Source of the DNA: JAOUEA01 sp963825635
GTDB taxonomy: Bacteria; Actinomycetota; UBA4738; HRBIN12
Reading direction: 5' to 3'
DNA length: 64,000 bases
Assembly (NCBI GenBank): GCA_963825635.1
Contig: CAWGTU010000001.1
Coordinates: forward strand, 1,736,001 to 1,800,000
Position 1 is the stretch's first letter. Each line of letters begins with the position of its first letter. Under the pieces are notes generated by a model that did not search any database, was not told where the DNA came from, and saw only the letters and a list, made by a program, of their open reading frames with translations. A program made the position numbers and the translations under genes. Of the stretch, positions 8,209-16,885 are shown one piece after another.

Positions 8209-8813
8209 CGGTAGAGCCCCGCCTTCTCGATGTAGCTCTTCACGCCCTCGGGCACCAGGTAGCGGATCGGGCGGATCGCTCGCACGCGCGCGCGCACGTC
8301 GGTCGACGAGATCGCGAGCGCAGGCACGTTCATCACGGTGATGCCGGGGTGCTTCGTGGGCGCATGCGCCTCGAACGCCTCGAGGTCGAACCCGGGGCGG
8401 GTCGCCGCGATGAAGTGAGCCAAGGCGAACAGCTCGTCGGGCTGCTTCCACTGCTCGACGATCTCGAGCACCGCGTCGGCCCCGGTCACGAAGAACAGAT
8501 CGGTGTCGTCGCCGCGTTCGTGCTGCAGCTCGCGCAGGGTGTCGACCGCGTAGGTGGGCCCGTCTCGGTCGACCTCGATACGCGAGACGCCGAAGAGCGG
8601 GTTCGATGCCGTGGCGATGACCGTCATCAGGTACCGGTCCTCGGGTGGCGAGACGACCCCGTGCTCCTTCATCCACGGGCGGCCCGTCGGCACGAACAGC
8701 ACCTCGTCGAGCTCGAACTGGTGCAGCGCCTCCTCGGCGGTGACCAGGTGTCCGTAGTGGATCGGGTCGAACGTGCCGCCCATGATGCCCAGGCGCGTCC
8801 TCACGCCGCCCAT
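8205..8813 (-). CDS. nadD: Nicotinate-nucleotide adenylyltransferase NadD
   Basis: About 202 residues. It adenylates nicotinate mononucleotide with ATP to form deamido-NAD in the NAD pathway. Visible motifs are the nucleotidyltransferase signature GIMGGTFDPIHYGHL near the N-terminus, FVPTGRPWMK, the substrate loop DLFFVTGADAVLEI and the C-terminal ISSTDVRARV. I list ATG 8813. GTG 8804, nine bases inside, has the better-spaced AGGATGG ribosome-binding site and gives VRTRLGIMGG, so the true start may be there. It is coupled by overlap to the LytR_C gene downstream. Confidence 0.95.
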   Translation of the reverse strand: MGGVRTRLGIMGGTFDPIHYGHLVTAEEALHQFELDEVLFVPTGRPWMKEHGVVSPPEDRYLMTVIATASNPLFGVSRIEVDRDGPTYAVDTLRELQHERGDDTDLFFVTGADAVLEIVEQWKQPDELFALAHFIAATRPGFDLEAFEAHAPTKHPGITVMNVPALAISSTDVRARVRAIRPIRYLVPEGVKSYIEKAGLYR

Positions 8814-8869
8814 CCTAGTGGGCAGACCCGACACCCCGGTGGAGGGCTCGACCGCCGCGACCGAGATGC

Positions 8870-9322
8870 TCACGGCCCCGACCCTCCGGCGAACACCCGC
8901 AGGTCCTCCGCGTGCTTCGCGTAGTGCAGGGCCCCGGACTCCTCGAACCACTCGACCGCCTCGGGCGTGATCTCGTGAAGGGCGCCGATCGCCTCGATCA
9001 TCCGCTGGCGAGACGCGGCGAACCCGGCGCGGACGTCCGCCGGGTCCATCGTGCGGGAGATCTCGAACCACGCCTGGTTCTGCCGCTCGATCGCCTCACG
9101 TGTCTCGTCGGTGGGATCGAACGTCCCCGCACGGATGCGCCCGAGCTGCACGGCGCAATCGTCCATCCACCCCGAGACGTGGAACATCGCGTCCTTCGGC
9201 GACCATCCCTGGGGCGTAAGCGTCGGCTCCTCGAACCGGTCGTCGCCCACGAGCACGAACCAGCGGTCGAGGTCGCGCCAGGCGTCGTCCTCCTCGCGCA
9301 GCAGGCGCTGCAGGTCGGTCAC
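8870..9322 (-). CDS. DinB/maleylpyruvate-isomerase-like four-helix protein
   Basis: A 150-residue protein with the helical pattern of the DinB/ClbS-like superfamily. It has an N-terminal helix (LLREEDDAWRDLDRWFVLV), the conserved WSPKDAMFHVSGWMDDCAVQ segment carrying the first metal-ligand histidine, and a C-terminal HYAKHAEDLRVFAG that could supply the other ligands. Members are thiol-dependent transferases or have unknown roles. The ATG overlaps the obgE stop. It occupies the place where proB/proA lie in many actinobacteria, so it looks like a lineage-specific insertion into the operon. Confidence 0.6.
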   Translation of the reverse strand: MTDLQRLLREEDDAWRDLDRWFVLVGDDRFEEPTLTPQGWSPKDAMFHVSGWMDDCAVQLGRIRAGTFDPTDETREAIERQNQAWFEISRTMDPADVRAGFAASRQRMIEAIGALHEITPEAVEWFEESGALHYAKHAEDLRVFAGGSGP

Positions 9323-10596
9323 TCGGCGACCTCCACGTCGGCTCCGCCGCCGTGGGGCTCGTCGGGCAGGTACTCGAAGACGCGGTCGAGGATCGCGACC
9401 TCGTCGCCACGGCGCGCGCCGAGCGACGCGAGCTTGCGCTCGACGCCTTCCTTCTTGAGCCGAGCCGCGAGCGTCTCGACGTCCCCCTCGTCGTCGAGGT
9501 CTGCCTCGAGCACCCAGCGCTCCACCGACCGCCCCGTCACACGCCAGCGGCCGTCGGGATCGCGCGCGACGGTGAAACGGGGCCGACCCGGACGGAGCAC
9601 CACGTAGGCCTGTCGCTCGGGCTGGGCCTCCTCGGCCTCGCGCGTGAGCAGGCCGAGGCGACCGAGCAGGTCCTCGACACCGTCACCGGTCATCGCCGAG
9701 ACCGGCAGGGCACCGTCCTCGAGCCGGGCCGCGGCGACGGCGGGATCGTCGACGAGATCCGCCTTCGCCCCCACCACGATCGTCGGACGCTCGGCGAGCT
9801 CAGGATCGTAGGCGGCGAGCTCGTCTCTCAGGATGCCGAGGTCGGCGACCGGGTCCTCGGCGGCGAGGTCGACCAGGAGCACCAGGGCACGACAGCGCAC
9901 GATGTGCCGCAGGAACCGGTGCCCCAGGCCCCTGCCCTCGCTCGCACCCTCGATCAACCCGGGGATGTCGGCCACGACGAACCGTTCGGCGTCGTCTCCG
10001 GCGACGCCGAGGTTCGGCGTGAGCGTGGTGAACGGGTAGCTCGCGATCTTGGGCTTCGCGGCCGTGAGCCGCGCGAGCAACGTGGACTTCCCTGCGTTCG
10101 GCAGCCCGACGAGCCCGACGTCGGCGACCGTGCGCAGCTCGACGCGCAGGCGCTTCTCGTCGCCGTCCTCTCCCGGCTCGGCCGTCCTCGGCACGCGGTT
10201 ACGGGCACTGGCGAAGGCCACGTTGCCCCGTCCACCCCGTCCGCCCCGGGCGACCACGCTGCGTGCCCCTTCTCCCACGAGGTCGGCCACGAGACCCTGC
10301 TCGTCGAAGACCACGGTGCCGTCAGGCACGGGGATCACCTCGTCTCGGCCGGAGGCTCCGTCGCGCTTGGCCTTGCGTCCGGGTTCGCCGCCGTCGGCCT
10401 TCACGTGGGGGTGGTCGGCGAGCCACGACAGGTCGTGCACACCTCGGGAGACCTCGAAGACGATCGATCCGCCGTCGCCGCCGTCGCCGCCGTCGGGCCC
10501 GCCGCGCGGCTTGAACGGCTCGGAGTGCAGCGACGCCGATCCGTTGCCCCCACGCCCGGCACGGGCGAACACGGTGCACTCGTCGACGAACGTCAT
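9319..10596 (-). CDS. obgE: GTPase Obg/CgtA
   Basis: A 425-residue Obg GTPase for late 50S assembly and stress signalling. The glycine-rich N-terminal Obg domain (KPRGGPDGGDGGDGGSIVFE, RGGRGGRGNVAFA) is followed by the G domain: P-loop GLPNAGKSTLL, switch region YPFTTLTPNLG, DIPGLIEGASEGRGLGHRFL (G3), VGAKADLVD (G4) and PVSAMTG (G5). A C-terminal OCT domain (ARDPDGRWRVTGRSVERW) completes the actinobacterial form. It lies directly downstream of rplU-rpmA on the same strand. A divergent small gene starts 54 bp upstream. Confidence 0.97.
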   Translation of the reverse strand: MTFVDECTVFARAGRGGNGSASLHSEPFKPRGGPDGGDGGDGGSIVFEVSRGVHDLSWLADHPHVKADGGEPGRKAKRDGASGRDEVIPVPDGTVVFDEQGLVADLVGEGARSVVARGGRGGRGNVAFASARNRVPRTAEPGEDGDEKRLRVELRTVADVGLVGLPNAGKSTLLARLTAAKPKIASYPFTTLTPNLGVAGDDAERFVVADIPGLIEGASEGRGLGHRFLRHIVRCRALVLLVDLAAEDPVADLGILRDELAAYDPELAERPTIVVGAKADLVDDPAVAAARLEDGALPVSAMTGDGVEDLLGRLGLLTREAEEAQPERQAYVVLRPGRPRFTVARDPDGRWRVTGRSVERWVLEADLDDEGDVETLAARLKKEGVERKLASLGARRGDEVAILDRVFEYLPDEPHGGGADVEVAE

Positions 10597-10650
10597 GTCA
10601 CCAGCCTACGGTGGTCGCACGGAGCTCGGCGCGGCCATGATGAGGACGTG

Positions 10651-11091
10651 GTGGAACCGGTGACCGTCTGGCGCGTGCAGCTGCGCCGCGGAGATGTGGG
10701 CGACCGAGAGGGCACGTTGCGCCTCGAGGACGACGCGCTCGTCTTCGAGGACCGGGCATCGGCGAGCGAGATCGCGCTGCCGCTCGGCGACATCCGTTCG
10801 GCGCGGCGCGTGAGAGGCTCGCCGATCCTGATCGTCGCCCACGACGAGTCGGGCGAACGAGCCGAGACCGCCTACTACTTCTCGCAGCCGCCGCCGCTCG
10901 AGGCGTCGCCGCCCGGCAGCGTGGGGACGTCGTCGACCGGCCGGCCGCTCGGACCGTTCGCCGCGATGCGACGCACGTCGAAGCGCCGTCATCAACGTGA
11001 GAACGTGAAGTACCTCGCCACGAAGGCGGGGGCCCTCAAGCCGACGATCCAGGCGTGGGTCGACGAGATCAGCGCCCGAGCACGGGCCTGA
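10651..11091 (+). CDS. Hypothetical protein, possible PH-like domain
   Basis: A 146-residue protein I cannot assign. The first 70 residues alternate short strands (VWRVQLRRGDVGDREGTLRL, ALPLGDIRSARRVRGSPILI) as in small PH/GRAM-like domains. A proline/serine linker follows, then a basic C-terminal helix (KYLATKAGALKPTIQAWVDE). GTG 10651 is chosen over GTG 10648 because it lies six bases after GAGGA. The gene is divergent from obgE and convergent with rpmA, ending three bases from it. Confidence 0.6.
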   Translation: MEPVTVWRVQLRRGDVGDREGTLRLEDDALVFEDRASASEIALPLGDIRSARRVRGSPILIVAHDESGERAETAYYFSQPPPLEASPPGSVGTSSTGRPLGPFAAMRRTSKRRHQRENVKYLATKAGALKPTIQAWVDEISARARA

Positions 11092-11094
11092 GCG

Positions 11095-11349
11095 CTACTC
11101 GGCAGGCAGGACCGAGGCGAACTTTCGCCCGCGGGAGTCGCTGAACGTCACGAGGCCCTCGCGCAGCGCGAAGAGCGTGTCGTCGCCGCCCTTGCCCACG
11201 CCGTCGCCCGGGTGGATGCGCGTGCCACGCTGGCGCACGATGACAGCGCCCGCGGTGACGGTCTCGCCGCCGTAGGCCTTCACGCCGAGGCGCTTCGCAT
11301 TCGAATCGCGGCCGTTGCGGGACGAGCCGCCGCCCTTCTTGTGTGCCAT
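11095..11349 (-). CDS. rpmA: 50S ribosomal protein L27
   Basis: An 84-residue L27. The signature AHKKGGGSSRNGRDSNAKRL at the N-terminus places the flexible arm at the peptidyl transferase centre. RQRGTRIHPGDGVGKGGDDT is the conserved core. No cleavable N-terminal extension (Firmicutes type) is present. It follows rplU by 39 bp in the normal order. Confidence 0.97.
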   Translation of the reverse strand: MAHKKGGGSSRNGRDSNAKRLGVKAYGGETVTAGAVIVRQRGTRIHPGDGVGKGGDDTLFALREGLVTFSDSRGRKFASVLPAE

Positions 11350-11388
11350 AAGACCTCCAGGGTAACAAAGGCGGCCGAACGAGCCCGC

Positions 11389-11778
11389 CTATGACTCCTC
11401 AGCCTCGGGGGCCGCGGCTTCCTCGGGCTCCGGAGCCGCCGCGGCCTTCTTCGACGACGCCTTCTCCGCGGCGCCGAGGGTCACGCCCTCGATCTCGAGC
11501 AGGGTCAGCAGTTGGCGGTGACCGGCTCGCTGGGCGTACCCGCTCTTCGGCCGGTACTTGAAGATGCGGACCTTGTCACCCTTCTTCTCCCCCAACGGCT
11601 TCGCCGTGACGGTCGCCTTCGCGGCCTCGGCGCCCACGTGCGTGCCGCCGTCGTCATCGACGACGAGGAGCGGCTGGAACGTCACCGTCTCGCCTTCGTG
11701 GACGATCTTCTCGACCTCGATCACGTCGCCGGCCTTCACCTTGTGCTGCTTGCCGCCGGTCTTGATCACCGCATACAT
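11389..11778 (-). CDS. rplU: 50S ribosomal protein L21
   Basis: A 129-residue L21. The core (MYAVIKTGGKQHKVKAGD, VRIFKYRPKSGYAQRAGHRQ) matches the family and its 23S rRNA-binding basic segment. About 25 residues of alanine/glutamate-rich tail (KKAAAAPEPEEAAAPEAEES) extend past the usual 102-105 residue end, as seen in several actinobacteria. It lies 44 bp after the RNase E/G gene and is co-directional with rpmA and obgE. Confidence 0.96.
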   Translation of the reverse strand: MYAVIKTGGKQHKVKAGDVIEVEKIVHEGETVTFQPLLVVDDDGGTHVGAEAAKATVTAKPLGEKKGDKVRIFKYRPKSGYAQRAGHRQLLTLLEIEGVTLGAAEKASSKKAAAAPEPEEAAAPEAEES

Positions 11779-11822
11779 GGTTGCCTCCGCTCGTCGCGAG
11801 TCCGGTCACGGGTACCCCGCGC

Positions 11823-14091
11823 TCACGACCCTTCGTAGTTGATCAGGATGCCCCGGCCCTCGCAGGTCGGGCAGGTCTCCGAGAACGACTCGACCAAGCC
11901 AGAGGATACGCGCTTGCGGGTGACCTGCATCAGGCCGAGCGGCCCGATCTCGAAGACCTGGCTCCGCGTCTTGTCGAGCGCCATGGCCTCCTTCATCGTC
12001 TCCTCGACCTTGCCCTTGTTCTTGTCGAGCAGCATGTCGATGAAGTCCACCACGATGATCCCGCCGATGTCGCGCAGGCGGAGCTGTCGAGCGACCTCCT
12101 TCGCGGCCTCGAGGTTCGTGTTCACGACCGTCTCCTCGAGGTTCGTCTTTCCGACGCTCTTGCCCGTGTTCACGTCGACGATCGTCATCGCCTCGGTGCG
12201 CTCGATGATCAGATAGCCGCCCGACGGCAGCCACACCTTGCGGTCGAGCGCCTTGTGGATCTGCTCCTCGATGCGATGTTCCTCGAACGCCGAGAGCGCC
12301 CCCGTGTGCAGCGTCACCTTGGGCTCGAGGTCCGGCGCGATGTCACGCACGTACGCCAGCACCCGCTCGTGGATGCTGGGCGAGTCCGTGACGAGGCCCT
12401 TGAACTCCTCGTCGGTGAACAGGTCGCGGAACACCCGCAGCGTGAGCTCGGGCTCCTCGTAGAGCACCGCGGGAGCCTTCACCTTCTTCGCCTGCTTCTG
12501 GATCTCGTCCCAGAGCGCGATCAGCCGCTTCAGGTCGTGCACGATCGCCTCTTCAGGCGCGCCCTCGGCGGCGGTGCGCACGATCACGCCATGGCCGCTC
12601 GGCTGCATCTTCTTCAGGATCGATTTCAGCCGCTTGCGCTCGTTGTCGCCCAGCCGCCGGCTGATGCCGGACAGATCCTGGTCGGGAGCGAACACGAGGT
12701 ATCGACCGGGCAGTGAGATCTGGGCCGTGAGCCTGGCACCCTTGCCGCCCATCGGGTCCTTCGTGACCTGGACCATCACGGCCTGGCCGGACTTCAGCAC
12801 GTTCTCGATGCGAGGCGCCGGCCCCTCGAGGTCCTCGGGCCGGTAGTTCACCTCGCCGGCGTAGAGCACACCGTTGCGACCCCGGCCGATGTCGACGAAC
12901 GCGGCCTCCATGCCCGGAAGAACGTTCTGCACGCGGCCCAGGTAGACGTTGCCGACCATCGAGGTCGCCCCCTGGCGGGTCACGTAGTGCTGGACCAGCA
13001 CGTCTTCCTCGAGCACGGCGATCTGGTCGCGCTCGCCACGCTCGGTGATCACCATCAGCTTGTCGGTGAAGCGGGGCGGCACGATCGCGGGCTCGCGACG
13101 ACGGCGTCCGTCTCGCCCGGTACGGCTGCGACTCCCCCGTATCCCGCGGGTGGGGCCGCCCGCCGCCACCTGCTCCTCGACGGTCATCTGCTTCGTCCGG
13201 CCGCCTCGTGAGCGCTGACCTTCCTTGGTCTGGCCGTTCCCGCCGCTGCGCCCCTGGCCCGACTTCGCTCCCGATCCGCCGCGACCGCCGCCCCGCCGAG
13301 ACGAGGGATCCCGCCCCCCCGCGGAGGCATCGGGGGTCGCGTCGTCACGCTGGGACTCCGGCGTCTGGGCTTGCGGTGACGGGTCGACCCCGCCCTCGGC
13401 GTCATCGCTCGTTCGCGCCGAGGCGCTCGCGCTGCTCCCCCTGCCGCGGCCCCTACCACCACGACGGCGCCGCTTCCGCGGGGCCCCGGACTGCGTTGGG
13501 GCGTCAGGTGCGGTGTCGATCGCATCGGATGCCTCGTCGACGACCGCCTCGATCTCGTCCGAAGGCGCGGACCCAGATGAGGTTCGGGCACGAGGCGGTC
13601 GCGCCGGTGCGTCGGTGTCCTCCGGCCCCTCGGCCGCCGCGGTGGTCGCCCCCGACGAGGCCCCGGCACCGCGGCCGCCACGGCCGCGGCCACCTCGGCG
13701 CCGGCGGCGAGCCGCGCCGGAGGTCCCTGGGCCGGTCCCGCTTTCGACGGGGGCGTCGGCTCCGTCGCCGGACGTCTCTGTGCTTCGCTGGTGCCTGTGT
13801 CTTCGCTGGTGCCTGTGTCTTCGCTGGTGCCTGTGTCTTCGCTGGTGCCTGTGTCTTCGCTGGTGCCTGTGTCTTCGCTGGTGCCTGTGTCTTCGCTGGC
13901 GACTCGGTCTTGGCTGGCACCTCGGTCTTCGTCGGCGCCTCGGTCTTCGGCGCCCTGGGTTCGGTCCGACGCTTCGGCCCCGGCGTCACGGTCTTGGGCA
14001 GTGGCGCGCCCCGCTTGAACGCGGCGATGCGCTCATCGATCTCAGGGTCGGTCGGCGCCTTCGGCGCCGCGACCTCGGTCTCGTGATCCAC
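11823..14091 (-). CDS. rng: Ribonuclease E/G, frameshifted at a repeat in its N-terminal extension
   Basis: RNase E/G processes and degrades mRNA and rRNA precursors. The catalytic part (ATG 13187 to 11823, 454 residues) is intact: S1 domain (GRVQNVLPGMEAAFVDIGRG), catalytic aspartates in TIVDVNTGKS and IIVVDFIDM, and zinc-link CPTCEGRG. Open frame continues upstream of that ATG as an Arg/Gly-rich disordered region to about 13775. The likely native start is GTG 14091, with a strong GAGAGGAG ribosome-binding site, opening TVDHETEVAAPKAPTDPEID. That frame reads through (APAKTQ) repeats and is then one base out with the rest. Joined, the protein would have about 755 residues. The indel may be an assembly error at the repeat. 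If real, internal initiation would be needed. Confidence 0.85.
13783..13944 (-). repeat. 18-bp tandem repeat in the RNase E/G N-terminal region
   Basis: Six perfect copies of an 18-bp unit (CTTCGCTGGTGCCTGTGT on the plus strand) occupy 13783-13890, followed by three degenerate copies to 13944. On the coding strand they read KTQAPA repeated, a low-complexity basic linker. Copy number changes would keep the frame, but the coding frame is broken by one base exactly at the 13783 end. Confidence 0.95.
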
Positions 14092-14562
14092 GGTTACTCC
14101 TCTCGTTCGATGCGAGAGGGCGCGCTGAGACCGGTGGGGACGCAACCACCGAGCCGCACGCGCATGGAACGCGCCGTGCTCGACGATGTGGTGGTGTCGG
14201 TGCCCGCGCTGCGGTCGGTGCCGCGCGCCGGGCCTCGCGCGAGATCGCGCACCCGTTACGTCCTTGTCCGGCGCTCGCGGTCCGCGCTCCTGGCCTGGTA
14301 CGGCCGGGCGGCGGTCGCGCGCCTCCTCGACTCGTGGAAACCCGCTCCGACCGTGGATCCGGCCCTGAACGGGAAGGTCTGCGCAGAAGCATAGCAGCGC
14401 GGTCGGGGCGAAGGGGGGACCCGGGCGCGAAACGGCCGCTCGGACCCCCGCTCGTGGCAGCGGCCTAGTCCCTCTGGACCAGTTGAACGGGGCCGTGTCC
14501 CCCGGGGGGAACCCGGCGTTGGCTGGATACCGCCGTACGCCGAACCTGCCGACACTTCCTGC
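14092..14562. other. Intergenic region between RNase E/G and the REC-kinase gene
   Basis: This divergent spacer must hold the promoters of both genes. The only clear site is the GAGAGGAG ribosome-binding site for the RNase gene at about 14096-14103. A 76-codon frame on the plus strand (ATG 14164 to 14394) is open but arginine/alanine rich and lacks family features or a ribosome-binding site; I do not call it a gene. Confidence 0.5.
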
Positions 14563-15741
14563 ATGAGCAACATGGCCTTCCCCGCCAACGTGGCGACCCT
14601 TCCCTCGGCCATGCCTCGAGTCCGGGTGCTGCTCGTCGACGACAACGACGGGTTCCGCGAATCACTGGCGATGCTCCTCGACACCGAGGAGATGACGGTC
14701 GTCGGGCAGGCGCCCAACGGTGTGGAGGCGCTCGCGATGATCGGGGGACTCGACCCCGACGTGGTGTTGATGGACGTCCGCATGCCCGAGATGGACGGCA
14801 TCGAGACAACCCGCGAGCTGAAGACCCGGTTCCCGTCGCTCGGCATCGTGGCCCTGACCGGCTCCGAGGACCAGCGCGCGGTGCGCGACATGCTCGTGGC
14901 GGGGGCATCCGGCTACGTGCTGAAGGACAGCGACGGCGACGAGATCTTGTACGCGGTTCGCCAGGCCGTCACGGGCGGAGGCGTGCTCTCCCCCGAGGTC
15001 ACGCCGACCGTGATCGAGGAGCTCACCGAGGCGCTGGAGCGGGAGCGACGGCGCACCCGGCAGCTCGAGATCGCCCAGGAGGCGCTGCTCGAGCGGGCGG
15101 CGCGGCGGCACGAACTGGTCTCACGACTCGGCCACGAGCTCCGCACGCCGGTCACCGTGATCCTCGGCATGGCACAGACGCTGGCCAAGGGTACCGCCGC
15201 CCAGGAGGACCGTGGCGCGATCCTCGAGAGTCTCGTCGACCGTGCGAACGGCCTGGCACGGCTCGTCCACCGGTTCGAGGCCGCCGTCGAAGCCGGGCTC
15301 ACCGAGTGGGCCGACGTGGTGCAGGTGGCGCGCGAGGTCGCCGAGGGGCGGGACCGGGTCGTGATCGAGGCTCCCGAGGGTCCCGCGATGGCGAGCCTGA
15401 ACCGGACCGCCGCCCACCGAGTGATCGAGGAGCTCGTCGAGAACGCGCTGGCATTCTCCCCCGCCGACGCTCCGGTCGTCGTCGCCGTGACCCTGGGCGC
15501 GTCGGGGCCGGAGGTGCGGATCACCGACCATGGGGAGGGCATCGACCCCGAGGCGATGCACCGCATCTTCGAGCCGCTCGAGCAGGCGGAGCGGCTCAAC
15601 ACCCGTACCCATCAGGGCGTGGGGCTCGGCCTGACGCTCGCGCGCATGTCGGCCAACGCGATGGACGGCGACGTGCTGCTCGAGTCGACGGGACCCGAGG
15701 GCTCGACGTTCCTGTGGGTCGTGACGCGCCCGGTCACTTGA
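14563..15741 (+). CDS. Hybrid response regulator-histidine kinase (REC-HisKA-HATPase)
   Basis: A 392-residue soluble signalling protein. Residues 20-140 form a receiver domain (LLVDDNDGFRESLAMLL, phosphoacceptor Asp in VVLMDVRMPEMDG, Lys in SGYVLKDSDGD). A coiled coil (LTEALERERRRTRQLEIAQE) leads to a HisKA helix with phosphoacceptor His in LVSRLGHELRTPVTV. The ATPase domain has the N box (EELVENALAFSP), ITDHGEGIDP (G1), and HQGVGLGLTLARM (G2). No membrane or sensory domain is visible, so the receiver is probably the input, with phosphate or an upstream kinase as signal. The start could be ATG 14563 or Met10-17 nearby. Its 3' end overlaps rodA by eight bases, tail to tail. Confidence 0.88.
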   Translation: MSNMAFPANVATLPSAMPRVRVLLVDDNDGFRESLAMLLDTEEMTVVGQAPNGVEALAMIGGLDPDVVLMDVRMPEMDGIETTRELKTRFPSLGIVALTGSEDQRAVRDMLVAGASGYVLKDSDGDEILYAVRQAVTGGGVLSPEVTPTVIEELTEALERERRRTRQLEIAQEALLERAARRHELVSRLGHELRTPVTVILGMAQTLAKGTAAQEDRGAILESLVDRANGLARLVHRFEAAVEAGLTEWADVVQVAREVAEGRDRVVIEAPEGPAMASLNRTAAHRVIEELVENALAFSPADAPVVVAVTLGASGPEVRITDHGEGIDPEAMHRIFEPLEQAERLNTRTHQGVGLGLTLARMSANAMDGDVLLESTGPEGSTFLWVVTRPVT

Positions 15742-16885
15742 AGCGGCGCATGTGCACGTTCAGCAGGATGCCGACCGCCACGAAGTTCACGAGCATCGCC
15801 GTGCCCCCGTAGCTCAGGAACGGCAGCGGGATGCCGGTGATCGGCATGATGCCGATCACCATGCCCACGTTCACGAAGATCTGGATCGCGAACATCGACG
15901 CCACCCCGGTGGCGAGGTAGGTCCCGAACGAGTCCTTCGACAGGTACGCGATACGGATCGCCCGCCAGAGCAGCAGCGCGAACAGCGCCAACACGAACGC
16001 CGAGCCGAAGAACCCGAACTCCTCCCCCACCACGGTGAAGATGAAGTCGGTGTGCTGCTCGGGCACGTAGTCGAGGTTGGTCTGCGAGCCCTGCAGGAAG
16101 CCTCGTCCGAACATGCCGCCCGAGCCCACGGCGATCACCGACTGCTCGAGGTTGTAGCGGGCGTCATCGCTGACCGAGCCGGAGTCGAAGACCGTGAGCA
16201 GCCGCTCGACCTGGTACTCCTCGACGACGTTCATCTGGAACGCCAGCGCGATCAGCACGATCGTGGCGACCGCGAGCGCGATCAGGTGTTTGGCCTGAGT
16301 GCCGGCCACGACCAGCACGCCGACCGTGATCGCCGCCAGCGCGATCGTCGTGCCGATCTCGACGTTCACGAACACGAGCAGCATCGTCACGCCGGCCACA
16401 CCGATCACCCGCACGAGATCGGGCACGGTCGGCACGGGCGAACGCAGCTCCGAGAGCATCGCCGCAAGGATCACGATCAGGCCGATCTTCGCGAACTCCG
16501 ACGGGCTGATCTGCAGCAGGCTGACCCCCGGGATGTTGATGTAGTTGCTCGTGCCGGTCTCGCTCGCCGCGAGCCCGGGGATGCGCAGCAGCAGCAGCCC
16601 CACGAGCGTTACCCCGTAGATGAACCCCGCGTAGACCTTGAGGAACCGGTAGTCGAACGTCGCCATCACGAGGAGCAGCACGAGGCCGAGCACGGCGGTG
16701 ACCACCTGCTTGTTCACCCGGGAGAACGGATCGAACCCGTCGGCCCGCAGTGTCTGGCTCGTGGCCGAGTAGATCGCGAACAGACCGATCACCACGAGCG
16801 CCCCCGTCACAATCAGCAGCATCGGATCGAGGTGGCGGATCGGGCGTCGTTCGTCGGCCCAGACGCGGCCAGCGACGACGTCCAT
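15734..16885 (-). CDS. rodA: Peptidoglycan glycosyltransferase RodA
   Basis: A 383-residue SEDS-family polytopic membrane protein that polymerises lipid II during side-wall growth with its partner PBP2. It has about ten transmembrane segments, starting PMLLIVTGALVVIGLFAIYS. Family signatures include LLQISPSEFAKIGLIV, DFIFTVVGEEFGFFGS and the closing GIPLPFLSYGGTAMLVN. The ATG overlaps the mrdA stop by one base (TGATG), as expected for the coupled pair. The 3' end runs eight bases into the convergent kinase gene. Confidence 0.95.
   Translation of the reverse strand: MDVVAGRVWADERRPIRHLDPMLLIVTGALVVIGLFAIYSATSQTLRADGFDPFSRVNKQVVTAVLGLVLLLVMATFDYRFLKVYAGFIYGVTLVGLLLLRIPGLAASETGTSNYINIPGVSLLQISPSEFAKIGLIVILAAMLSELRSPVPTVPDLVRVIGVAGVTMLLVFVNVEIGTTIALAAITVGVLVVAGTQAKHLIALAVATIVLIALAFQMNVVEEYQVERLLTVFDSGSVSDDARYNLEQSVIAVGSGGMFGRGFLQGSQTNLDYVPEQHTDFIFTVVGEEFGFFGSAFVLALFALLLWRAIRIAYLSKDSFGTYLATGVASMFAIQIFVNVGMVIGIMPITGIPLPFLSYGGTAMLVNFVAVGILLNVHMRRFK

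Noticed and set aside
9352..10595. Long open frame on the plus strand opposite obgE
   Set aside because: It is a codon-bias shadow of obgE in GC-rich DNA; only the part after 10651 has its own protein character.
13783..13944. CRISPR-like repeat array
   Set aside because: The 18-bp units are directly tandem without spacers and code for KTQAPA; no cas genes are present in the window.
14164..14394. 76-codon open frame upstream of the REC-kinase gene
   Set aside because: Arg/Ala-rich, no ribosome-binding site, no family resemblance, and it ends well before the next gene.
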